A stretch of 64,000 nucleotides of DNA from assembly GCF_901709675.1 (NCBI RefSeq), contig NC_051087.1:5973001-6037000 (forward strand), written 5' to 3'. Made by a program: the position numbers and the translations under genes. This stretch comes from Syngnathus acus. Taxonomy: Eukaryota > Chordata > Actinopteri > Syngnathiformes > Syngnathidae. Within the stretch, counting starts at the first letter, position 1. Every line of letters starts with the position of its first letter. Shown here in pieces: positions 1 to 10,319 of the stretch. The notes below the pieces were generated by a model. That model saw only the letters and a program-made list of their open reading frames with translations, was not told where the DNA came from and ran no database searches.

Positions 1-3000
1 AGCTACAGATCTTCTTCAATAGATTGAACGATGTGATGCATTGCCAGACTAAACATTCTGGTACCAAAACAACACATTCAATATCACAGCGGGACAATTA
101 CTCATTTGGGCTGCAATTAATCAACGTGGAACCTTTTTAATCCTTCTTTGGTGGCTCAGGTGTTAATGATGCACAAGGAAAATCCAGCAGGGTTGCGATG
201 GCTAAATTAAACGAAACCTTTTTGTGCTTTGCGGGTCTGATGAGACAAATCATATTTCATGCTATGCTTTTGTGGGAAGGAATTTTATTCCAGGCATGTT
301 GACGGTTCTTCTTCTCTCTGCCCTTGCACGCTTCTGTGGCCTTGGTGTCTGTCGCACATGACTGCTTTATTTTAGGTTTTAATCTTTTTCTAATCTGCTT
401 AGTGTAGGATTTCTGGTGAGGGAAATGATGAAAATATTTGGGCGGCAAACAGATTGCACGGTGGCCTTGACGCTCTGAAAAATTCACTTAACAAAGGTGC
501 GCATCAAAACAAGTTTCAGAAGATCTCGGGGGGCTAGATTACATTTCCATATCGCTAATAAAATATGTTGACTGTCCTTCTATTGTACAATTTGCAAACA
601 TTTTGAAAGATCTAAAGTTTAACGGCACAAATTAATCAAATTAATTATACCATTATTTTACATTAGTCTGTTTTGTGACAAAACTCTACAGACTGACTTT
701 TAAAAAAACAATATATATATTTTTTTAAATGTTTGTTTCTTGGCATGCCCTTCTCAGTCGTTAAGCTTGAAGAGCAAGTTGAGGTAAAGGTTCTGTCCTT
801 GCTCATAAATATGTAGGTCGAGGATGCTCTTGTCAGACAGTATGACTTTTGTGATATTTTACCACCGATGCAGTTCTTTCATTAGCATTTTGGACCCTCC
901 ATTGTGACTCACCATTGTAGTATCAAAACAAAAACCTCAGCCCCCGCACATATTAAAAAAATAAGAGGCATAACCTGAATTTAGCCATTTATAGCCTCGG
1001 GCATCTCACTGATAAAAAGATATTTCCTTTTCTTTTGGTGTTGTTGGGGCTAGGTCGATTAAACATAAATTAGACCGTTTCATTAACTGACTTTATTGGA
1101 GCACACTTCCAATTATCTGAAATCCTAACAAAATAAATTAATAAATATACCAAATTATAGTGGAGATATAAATCTTAATCATCTGAAGTGAAGCATTTCT
1201 AGTGGGACACAATTTATTGAGCAGAGCTCCTTGATTTCATTACAGGGTCTTTAATCCAAAATTATTAAGAGTGGTTATTAAACTTTTGCACCTCCCTCAG
1301 TCAAGTATTTATTTATTTATTTTTTTTGCTCATGTTAGGCAAGTAGAATGAAGCAGCAAGATTGACTTTATCCGTGTATAAATCTAAGCAGGCAAGGTAG
1401 CCTAATTAGCTTACGTGTATTCATAGTTGTCAACAAATACAACTTTTTTTTCAAGTTTATTCCTACCCTATTTTATTTTTTTGTGGAACATGTACCTTTT
1501 GTAATGCCTGGTAATAGTCTTGCTTAGCTAAATAGCTCTTATGAAATTCAAATGACACTCAATATGATGATCTGTAGTCAGAAAATTGTGATTTCACAGT
1601 ATAGAAAAATTAAGAAATTAAGGATGCATTTGTTCACATGTATTTGATTGTGGAAACTTGAACATTGAAGGTGCTATTTCCACAGATAATTAAGAAACAA
1701 ATGCACAGAGTCACGGTCCTATTTTATAACTTTAAAAGTTGTGCTGTACTTTGATATTCTTTGTTGGCATTCTACCAGACACAATTTTCAATGTGCTCAA
1801 TTTTTTTTTTTGCAATGTTCCATCATCTGAAACAGATTGTCCTTGCCCCTTATCAGTGTTCACACCACCAAGCAGTTGTTATTCCTCACTTGTAGTACTT
1901 TCATTTTTGACACCTTCCTCGAATCACGCTCGTTCATCTGTATTATCCGTGCAGGTGCATTTTGGGTAAATGACTCATCATACTTTTTTTTTTTTTTTAC
2001 TGTGCCCAAGTTCCACAACAGATTTTCCACACTCATCTCACTAATTGTTATCAGTTCTTTAACAAAAACCTAATTAATTAAAAAAAAAAAGTCCTTCACT
2101 GCCTTCATAATTTTTTTGCCCAACTTTATCAGTTTTGTATAGTAAAATACAAATTATAGATATTAACACAGATATAACATTGCACATGAAACAAAGTAAA
2201 AAAGGAACAAAAAATACATAAAAATACAAACATGTACTTCATAATTTTTGCTTCGCTTTTCTATGCATACGTCCTCATTTCCTCTATGGCTGCTTTGCTG
2301 CATAACCAGAATTACCTTCTGGTTGGGGAAGGTCGTGTTTTTATGGCTGTGGCTGTAATACCTTGTACAGACTAATTATGAAGTGCTGGTTGCCTTAGCA
2401 CAGTGAGCGAGAGTTCCAGGAAGGGGTTATGAACAAATTGGCTCTGGAGGGAGATGGAGGACAGGAAGCAGCCTTTGATAAATGAACCAATAAAAGAGGA
2501 GAAATGGAGACTTATATGTAGGATGTGACGGACTGACATCAGTAATTCGTAATCAAGTTTTATGCAAAATCATGTGTCATATTCAGGAGAAGCACCTTTG
2601 GTCTACTTTTCCAAGCAAAGCAAGTCATCAGACTAACAGGAGTGATTGACTTTGAAAGTGATTGACGGATATTGGCACACATTTTTGGTCCATGCCATTT
2701 GATATAATTTTCAGTTTTTAAGTGAAACCTTGCAGCCAGTGGATCAAACCATTTTCATGCTTTCTCTTGAATCCGTTAGTAAGGCTTCCCTTGTAATTTC
2801 TCACTTGTCTAAGTTTGTTAACTCTTCTGTTTTGAAGTTTAAAAAAAGAATCCTGCTTGCAGGGAACATTTGCAGGGACTGTGAATGATTTCATGTGTGT
2901 AATTGGTAAGTATTTTAAGAGGTATTGCGTTAAACACCTCATAGGTTGTCATCTGATGATGGCGTTGGAAAATGGAATATTTCATGCTTGGTTTTGAAGT

Positions 3001-3570
3001 GCTCTGAAGTCAGAACTATCCTACTCTAAACTAAAAAAAACAATTAAGGACATATTTGCTTTATTCATGAAGAGACCGTTTGATTGACGCCAATCCTTAC
3101 ACTCAATCCCTGTCAATCATTTTTATGCCCGTGATTTTTTTTTTTTTAATGGAATTATTTCCTTCAAAAAGGTCATCTTGGCTACCGGGGCTATTTATGC
3201 AATATCCAGTGCAACAAAAATGCGCAAGTACATTTTGTTCCGTTATTTCCTGCAACTTTGTGGACGGCACTATCATTAGACTGCTTCATTTCGGTGATGG
3301 TTAGATGCTTAGAATTTCCCATGAGTAAAAAGTCTGACTCTTGTGTAGCATTTGATTACACTTTTCCGAGTCAACGGTCTGAAATGTTCTACTTCCCCGG
3401 TTTTTATTATTATTTTTTTCAATGCATCATTATTCCTCCATCCGACATCTTTTGCAATAAACCCCACTTCCTGCTCTGAGCAGCGACTTATTTGTGGCAA
3501 GCCACCAGGGCTTATGGCTAAGCAAATTCAGCAGATCTTTACACTCTCTCCGCATTGCACCTGATCAAGT

Positions 3571-3586
3571 GGGGAGGGGGGGGGGG
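3571..3586. repeat. G-rich homopolymer run
   Basis: Four G, one A and then eleven G in a row on the + strand. It is short and could form a quadruplex or simply be slippage-prone. No adjacent gene gives it a role. Confidence 0.8.
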
Positions 3587-4904
3587 CAAAATCCCCACAC
3601 ACGCACGTTTCCAATCTGCTAATCCTCCCTCTGCTCCCCGCTTTCATCTGTGCCTTTACCCTTGCACTCCCCAGCAGGATGAGATGCCATTCAGAGCACA
3701 ATCAAGCAAAGGATGTGAATACAAAGCAGAGCTGAATCACATGCACGCTAACACGAACAAACAATCACATAAAGGTTTAGCCATGATGAGCCAGTCGAGT
3801 GCTGCGCTTGTGACATTCATACGCTCCTGCACACAAAGTGATGCTTGCTGACTTTAACCTCTGCGAAGAATGATGAGGGATACAAATCGAAGAGGGAGGC
3901 CATGCTCCTGCAAACTTTTTTATTTGCATTTTTCAAGCAGCTTCCTTCATTTGGGTGTGAACTTGTCCATTACTTGCATGAGCGCACTAATGCTCTTTAT
4001 GAATGTGTGTATGAAGATTTGGCGGGTAATTTACTCGACTATCGTCATGTTACTGTTGTTGTCTAAAGCTAAAGTATTCAGTTTTACATTCTCCAGATTA
4101 AACATGGCTCACCTGAAATTAAATACAGTCGACACAAAAGCAACCGAAAAGGCCACCGCAATCTTGCTGTTATGAGGCAGCACTCTGATACTGTCAACAT
4201 TAAACTGTGCAGAAAATGTGTCATGAAAAATGAATAGCTCAACCGGTGAAAAACCGCAGCATATTAGATAAGTGGATTGCAAATGATATAGTCTGAATGT
4301 ACGGGGAAACATGACGCCAAGACAAGTCAACACTCGTCAACCTGTCTAATCATTTTTTCACTGAATAAAAATGTATAGCGGATTCTCAGAAGTCAACTCG
4401 AACCACCCAACCAGTATCTAAATCTTGATTTTATTTTATTCAAAAGAAAAACTGAAAATTGAATGAAGCCTTTGTAAATGTTAAATCTTTAAGTCAAATC
4501 TCAACCTTAACAACAACAAATTGAGAGGAGGCTCTATTGTTTCACTAGATAGTTCTTGTCCTTGATTTATTTAGCCAAATTCCCATTCCCTAATGTTTAT
4601 ATAGCACTTAAAACAACAAAATATGCTGTGTACAGGATTTTTCAGTCAATGGTCTTTTCTTAGCCAAAAACACAAAAGGTTGAGATAAGTGAACTTATAG
4701 TGAATTTTGAGGTAAAGTATGAATGTCTTAGTGAACATCTCAGGTAGTGTTGTTTTGTGCTGGGCATTATAGGCACAGTTGATTTGAAGCTCCATACGTC
4801 TTGGATGTTTCAACAGCTTGCATTTAACTGGAATTGCCTCTAGTTCTGTAAACTAGCCTGACAGCAACAATAAAACTGACTTGAATTTTAGAGGAGATTA
4901 AGTG

Positions 4905-4921
4905 TTTTTTTTTTTTTTTTT
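4905..4921. repeat. poly-T tract (T17)
   Basis: Uninterrupted run of 17 T on the + strand. The sequence upstream on the minus strand does not resemble a known retroelement tail, so it is called only as a homopolymer. Confidence 0.8.
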
Positions 4922-5625
4922 ATAACATTTGAATTGGCCTCAAACCTCAGAAGTCATGCTACAATAAATATAGAGTAAAAAAAAAAAAATCTGCGGCCTT
5001 TCTTTAACAAGCCTGTCACGACCTTGCATCTGCTTTTAAGAATCTCACGCAGGATTACGAAGGTGGCTGCGACATCCCCCTCTTACATGAATATCTATGG
5101 GATTCATGAACATAATTAAGCCTAGTTGTGCATTGAAAAGTGCCATAAACGTACACAGCTGTTGACGCAATATTTCACGGCTCATTAAAAATTAATATCA
5201 ATTGGATCAAATGGACTGCTTCTCCCGCAAGTAAAAATAATCACTCTTACCACAACATTAAGGCACACCTACAAAATCTAATGAGATCTTCAGATAACAA
5301 AAGCGCATAAGATACTTATTCTTTAAATGTTTAAGAAAATGTTATCTTAAGAGGAATTTAAAAAGTCACTGTGCAACCCAACACACCTTTATAGTGGGCA
5401 TGACATCAAAATACTTCATCATTGCACATAGTTGGTTTTTCCCCCATTGCAACATTGTATGTAAATCCTTTCAAAGCTCCCTTTAGGAAATAAACTTTGA
5501 TCCATTTTAACATAGCTGTAGGTGTCTTTGCAAGTCTAAAAAATCTTTTGTTTTATTTTTTTTCCATGCAGCTACGCTTTAAGTCGTCTGATGTGCCTCA
5601 CGCCTTATAAAAATAAGAACACCAA

Positions 5626-5732
5626 AGTCTTGTAGGAACTCAGAGGTGAAGGAGGTTGAGATGATTACCACGTAAGATTGGTGCTCAAATCCCCCAAGTT
5701 CAAACTGCAATTTATTATTTTTTCATACTTAA
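5626..5732. repeat. direct repeat, copy 1 of 2 (about 100 bp)
   Basis: This block begins AGTCTTGTAGGAACTCAGAG, runs through GATGATTACCACGTAAGATT and ends in CAAACTGCAATTTATTATTT. It recurs 161 bp downstream with about seven differences over roughly 97 bases, counted by eye. Both copies contain GTGCTCAAATCC or TTGCTCAAATCC, which resembles a tRNA-type B box, but I could not find a convincing A box or tRNA fold. It could be a local tandem duplication or two copies of an unrecognised short interspersed element. Confidence 0.75.
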
Positions 5733-5748
5733 AAAATACTTAAAATAC

Positions 5749-5777
5749 ATAATAATAATAATAATACATACATACAT
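5749..5777. repeat. AAT and ATAC microsatellites
   Basis: A short AAT trinucleotide run followed directly by ATAC units. It lies in the spacer between the two copies of the roughly 100-bp direct repeat. Confidence 0.8.
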
Positions 5778-5786
5778 TAAAAAAAC

Positions 5787-5893
5787 AGTCTTGTAGGAAA
5801 TCAGAGGTGAAGGAATTTGAGATGATTACCACGTAAGATTGTTGCTCAAATCCCCTAAATCCAAACTGCAATTTATTATTTTTGTAGACTTAA
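5787..5893. repeat. direct repeat, copy 2 of 2 (about 100 bp)
   Basis: Second copy of the block at 5626, in the same orientation and alignable from AGTCTTGTAGGAAATCAGAG to CAAACTGCAATTTATTATTT. The two copies differ by scattered substitutions and no clear indel, so the duplication is fairly young compared with the surrounding sequence. Confidence 0.75.
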
Positions 5894-6397
5894 GACCCTC
5901 GCTCTCACGCTTACTTTTAGAAGTTACAAGAAAAGCTCCAGTTCCCTGGACTTTTATCTGACCTATATTGCGTTTTGTTTGGAGGACTTGTTAAGTGTGT
6001 GACTGACGTCCCCCCTCCCAAGGGGACAGCTCATGTACATACACACTCTTATACACTCACTCATGCGCTCAGTGAAGCTGCTCAGGGCCATTGTTGGCTT
6101 TGACTGATGTGTCGGCCGCGTTGCGTTGACACCTTTCCGCCACACTATCTTTTTCGGACGCACTTCACTGTTTGTCAACCATTTGAAGCACAAGGCCGTT
6201 TTGGAACACATATGTATCTGTGTCGCATATGCTTTCAGCAAGTTTGGCTGGCATCATTACTACACTTTCCTTGTTTCACTTTTGAATCGCTGTTTGCACA
6301 TCTAATCCATCCAAGCTGTGTTTCTGGCCCTTTGTGTTTTGTGAGCGGGTGCACGTGCTCTGTACACAATGTGTCTCTGTGGTGTCACTCTGCGACG
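5894..6397. other. non-coding stretch
   Basis: Unique sequence of ordinary composition. Open frames cross it on both strands (a 112-codon frame on + and a 92-codon frame on -) but neither shows a recognisable domain, and they overlap each other, as chance frames do. No repeat or RNA feature is seen. Confidence 0.6.
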
Positions 6398-6570
6398 GTT
6401 GTTTGCTGTTGTTCTCAGACTAAATCAAGGGAAAGGCAATGTTAGTGTAGCCTGATGCATGGACATTGTTAAAATGCAAATACACTGTAGTGCCGGTATA
6501 GCAACTGGGAATAGAGGACTGGCAGGCCTTGGAAGAGTGGGGTGAGATAGAGGTGACAATGAGGAGGTGT
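6398..6570. repeat. diverged duplication, copy 1, with octamer motif
   Basis: This block starts GTTGTTTGCTGTTGTTCTCA and contains GGGAATAGAGGACTGGCAGG. It is clearly related to the block starting at 7124, in the same orientation 726 bp downstream, with substitutions and small indels. Both copies keep an exact ATGCAAAT octamer (here 6474-6481), the consensus bound by POU-domain factors. The intact MITE at 6661-7042 lies between the copies. Confidence 0.7.
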
Positions 6571-6658
6571 GTGTGTGTGTTGGAATTTACAGCTCTTAAC
6601 ATTGCAAAAACAGCTTGTTTTTACACTGTAAACTGCTATTATAACATTAATATGTGAC

Positions 6659-7044
6659 TACCGTATTTTCCGCACTATGAGGCGCACCTAAAAACCTCCA
6701 ATTTTCTCTAAAGTGCGCCTTATAATCCGGTGCGCCTTATACATGGACCAATATGGATTTGTGGATGAGGACTAATTTATTAAAGTAAGCTTTACGTGTT
6801 TATTTTGTGTGTTGTATGATATTAACGCTTGAGCAACGTTGAGTTATTGATATATTGTTATTGTTTTCACTATTTCGAGTGTTACTATATTGTGATTGCA
6901 TTAATGTTTGAGCAACGTTGAGTTATTCATTCGATGCGCCTTATAATCCGGTGCGCCTTATATATGAACAAAGTTTTAAAATGGGCCATTCATTGAAGGT
7001 GCGCTTTATAATCCGGTGCGCCTTATAGTGCAGAAAATACGGTA
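6659..7044. mobile_element. MITE with TA target duplication (CCGTATTTTCCGCACTAT family)
   Basis: A complete non-autonomous DNA element. The body at 6661-7042 is bounded by TA on both sides. Its ends are terminal inverted repeats: left CCGTATTTTCCGCACTATGA, right (reverse complement) CCGTATTTTCTGCACTATAA, continuing as GGCGCACC for about 28 bp with two mismatches. Sub-terminal GTGCGCCTTATAATCCGGTG motifs repeat at both ends. Inside, TTGAGCAACGTTGAGTTATT occurs twice (near 6829 and 6908). There is no transposase frame. TA duplication points to a Tc1/mariner/pogo-type transposase acting in trans. The family is common in fish; the superfamily call is inference. Confidence 0.88.
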
Positions 7045-7123
7045 TATAAAGGCTACATTTTCTGAAGTTGCTCAGTCTCAAGTGCAGGTGTACCTAAAGA
7101 TGCGGCCCGGGTAGGTCATTCTT

Positions 7124-7285
7124 GTTGTTTGCTGTTGTTCTCAGACTAGATCAGGAGGAAGGTAAATGTTACTGTGGCCCCATGCACATGTTTTAAATGC
7201 AAATGATGATGGGGACAGGGAATAGAGGACAGGCAGAGCAGAGAAGGGCAGGGACAGGTGGAGGCGACAAAGAGGGAATAAAAAT
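7124..7285. repeat. diverged duplication, copy 2, with octamer motif
   Basis: Counterpart of the block at 6398: it begins GTTGTTTGCTGTTGTTCTCA and contains GGGAATAGAGGACAGGCAGA and an exact ATGCAAAT at 7197-7204. Small deletions relative to copy 1 lie in the middle. Downstream it grades into purine-rich sequence. Confidence 0.7.
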
Positions 7286-9994
7286 TTTGGTGTGGAGGAG
7301 GTAAGTTGAACATACAGAATGGGAGATGATCCACTGATGGGGGGTGTGGGGGGGGGGATTTGGTCAGAAATGATGAGACAAGAGGTCATAAAAGCAGAGA
7401 AAAGTGGGTATTTTAGAGAGAAGGGACAGGTGGAAAATGGATGCTGAAAGAGAGTAATGTAAAAGCCCACTGTGAGGAACTAAAGTGGAGGACTGAGCTG
7501 TGACTGAAGCATCATCGATTACTTTGCGGTGTCACCGGGTGTGAACATTAGTGAGTGCTTTTGAGTGTGTGATATTGCGCTTTGTCGTGCGCTTAAGCTG
7601 GTGTGGGCACTTGGTATTTAACCAATGAGATATGGAACAAAAGTTAATGAGGCTTGTATGTGTTTGTACTTCTAATATAAGTGTACAGCATAAGTACCGA
7701 AAATAATAGTGACATTGTTATGGTGATGCTTGAGTTTAATAAAGACGACAGCTTTTCTATTGTTTCTATGATGAGTTTGTATCACCTGCTTTAGTCCTCC
7801 ATAATATGAGTAGAGCAGCCAAAACACTTCTCGTGTTTAGTACGCACTATAATCGGTGTTAAGGAGAAGTGAAAGAAAAAAAAAGTCGAATTTTCTGCTC
7901 TCACCAGTTAATTAAAAAAAAAAAAAAAAAGGTTTCTGCGCTACATATGTTTCTACTTGACATTGAGCATTCATCCAATGTTTACAAAAGCAAATATCTC
8001 TCAGCACTGGGAATCAGTGGAGCCATCGTTGCAATTTTTTGGATGCCAAATGCTGAGACTTTTTGGAGACGCTCCATAAACAGCAGATGGAAAGCTAACT
8101 TTTTCATCAAATATGTTCTTTCTATTTTTTTCAAACATAACCATGAAATGAGGGAAGGAATGTGGTGAGCTGGTTTCCTCAACTCTGTGACTGATGACTC
8201 TATGACTCCCAAAAAGTAGATTGTATATGTAATATCCGTATAAATGTATATTATCTGCTGAACATCTTCCTACACAGTCTTACAAAGGTGCTGCTTGCGT
8301 GTGTTTGTGCCACAATAGCATTAACACACAGCTTTAACAAAAGGCAGTGTGTTACTCTTCCTACACACTCATATTGCCCACCCACACATTCAGTGATGTT
8401 ATTGTCATCCATCCCCCTAAGTGAAGCAATGACTCCTAACAGGGCTTTCTTTTGTCAACTTTTCTTGAGGAATTAAAAAAAAAAAAACTCCGTTTCTTAG
8501 CTGTTGGCTGACCCTCGCGGAGCTGACACTTTTAACTAGGTGGCCACTCATTTTGAAGTGACTGTAAAAGTATACAATCTTCTGTACATTTGAAGACTTA
8601 ATGTGTGAGTAATGAAAGGGATTTCGAGTTGCTTACAGTGCATGAGCTCATGTAAGAGCCATTGAGGCACTCATTGCCCAGCCCACACACTAAGTGTGAT
8701 AGTGCACTTGTCAACGTGGCCAATATGCGACAGATTAATGCATATGGTGTATTTATATACGGAAATACACCAACCAACTCCATCCAACCATGTGACTTCA
8801 GTGAGAGATCTTGTGTTCATAGTGACTCGATTTGTGTGTTATTTTTTTTAGAGCTAAGCCATCATTTGTTTGTGCTTTGATTTGTGAATGAACATTTGAG
8901 AGTGTTGCATTGTGACAGTGAGTTTAACTCTCTGCGTAACAAGCAGCAGTTTGAAAGAAAGTAAACAAATCTTTAAAAATGAGGCTTCAAGTTTATTTCC
9001 ATTTCCTACTGTGAAAGGAAACATAAAAGCAAGACAATCACATGGTTTGTATTTAAATGCTGCCCATTGCTCAAAAATGATTCCATAAATCTGCTGTGCA
9101 AGATTTTATCACATCCTTAGAGATCTGAAAACATGCTAAAATTAGAATCTTTGAAACCATCCCTTAAGTAAAAGCACCAAACCAACATTATAAAAACCTT
9201 TAAAATTATCTTAAAATTAAAATACTGAGTCAAACTAAAACGACTCGTGTTTTTTTATAGCACTGTGTGAAATGAAATGGTGCATTAGCCTTATTAAGCA
9301 ACCATTAAAATAAATGTTTCTGAAAAGTAGGCCCATTTACAATATGTTAATTCTTACCTCATTTTTACATTTACATTATGGAGCTCTTACAAAGTCAAAT
9401 ACCAGATGATCAATATCAATCAACATATTGATCTGACCTCAAGACAATTGTTCTAAATGAAGTCAAACGTGTCCTATGCTTCAATATTGAGTCTAAATAT
9501 TAAATCTTTGTGTGTGGCTTTAAACGAGCAAGACGATAATTATTGCAGTGCTACGCCACTCTGCCTTAATCTTAATTCTCACCATCCTAGCACTCTATTT
9601 CCCAGGTTGCTGCAAATTTCCTTCACAGAATCTATCTGAACTTTGATAGAAGAGAAGTATTTAATTCTCTGTGATGGTTTACGGTCTGCGCTTTCATAAC
9701 AGGCCATTTCCAGTGAGAGCACTGCAGTCGGGAGTGGCGGGTCTATTTTAAGTGAAGGGAGATAGCTATATGGCACTGTGGCTATATTTAATAAAGCCTT
9801 CCGAACACTGCGCCAATCTCCATTCCCGGGGCTATTTTCTGGTTGGACTGGCTATGAATGCTTCCGTTTAATGCAATGTGGTGGCTAGAAGATGACATTT
9901 TGTTGCTGTGTCTCTTTGATATCCTGTCAATGAATATATATAACAATTAGAGGAGCAGGAAGGTCATATTAGGTCCTACCAGGTTGGACTAAAC
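7286..9994. other. non-coding stretch with purine-rich start
   Basis: From 7286 to about 7480 the + strand is purine-rich with a G run at 7347-7358. The rest is AT-rich unique sequence with A runs near 7913-7930 and 8475-8486. Open frames here (up to 109 codons on the minus strand at 7141-7470) are by-products of the purine skew. No gene, RNA or recognised transposon was found. Confidence 0.65.
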
Positions 9995-10319
9995 CACAGG
10001 TGTCAAACTCAAGGCCCGGGGGCCAGATACGGCCCGACACATCATTTTATGTGGCCCGCGAAGACATATTTACATCAAATTCATGTCTTTACTAAAATTG
10101 CAGATTGTCTTCACTTTTAAAAATCTTTTTTTTAAACTAGAAGTTTTCACTAGTCTGATTTGAAAATGAATTATTTGTCAGTTTGTTTTGTAGATTACAT
10201 TGTATATAATGAGGCGTTCATACAATTATTTGGGTTGACAGTCATAATGGCCCTCCGCTGGAAACTATGACTACAATGCGGCCCGTGACAAAAATGAGTT
10301 TGACACCCCTGGACTAAAC
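9987..10319. mobile_element. non-autonomous hAT element with perfect 8-bp target duplication
   Basis: The element body at 9995-10311 (317 bp) is flanked on both sides by GACTAAAC (9987-9994 and 10312-10319), an exact 8-bp target-site duplication typical of hAT transposons. Its terminal inverted repeats are CACAGGTGTCAAACTC at the left and CAGGGGTGTCAAACTC at the right (reverse complement), 14 of 16 identical. The interior has the GGCCC-rich sub-terminal stretches of this teleost family and no transposase frame. A second copy lies at 43065 and a third, broken by insertions, at 48995. Confidence 0.9.

Larger units (their letters stand above)
1..5625. other. AT-rich non-coding stretch, no gene seen
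   Basis: No supportable coding sequence, RNA gene or recognised transposon is visible. All open frames are under about 105 codons and look random. It contains short homopolymers (T runs near 1983-1999 and 3129-3138, T17 at 4905-4921, a G-rich run at 3571-3586) and short TTTA-type runs near 1308-1325. A microsatellite-free island near 4990-5230 is noted under findings. Consistent with intron or intergenic DNA. Confidence 0.7.

Noticed and set aside
5680-5700. tRNA gene or tRNA-derived SINE suggested by CTCAAATCC
   Set aside because: There is a B-box-like word only: no acceptor stem, no convincing A box and no anticodon arm. Kept as a direct repeat, not an RNA gene.
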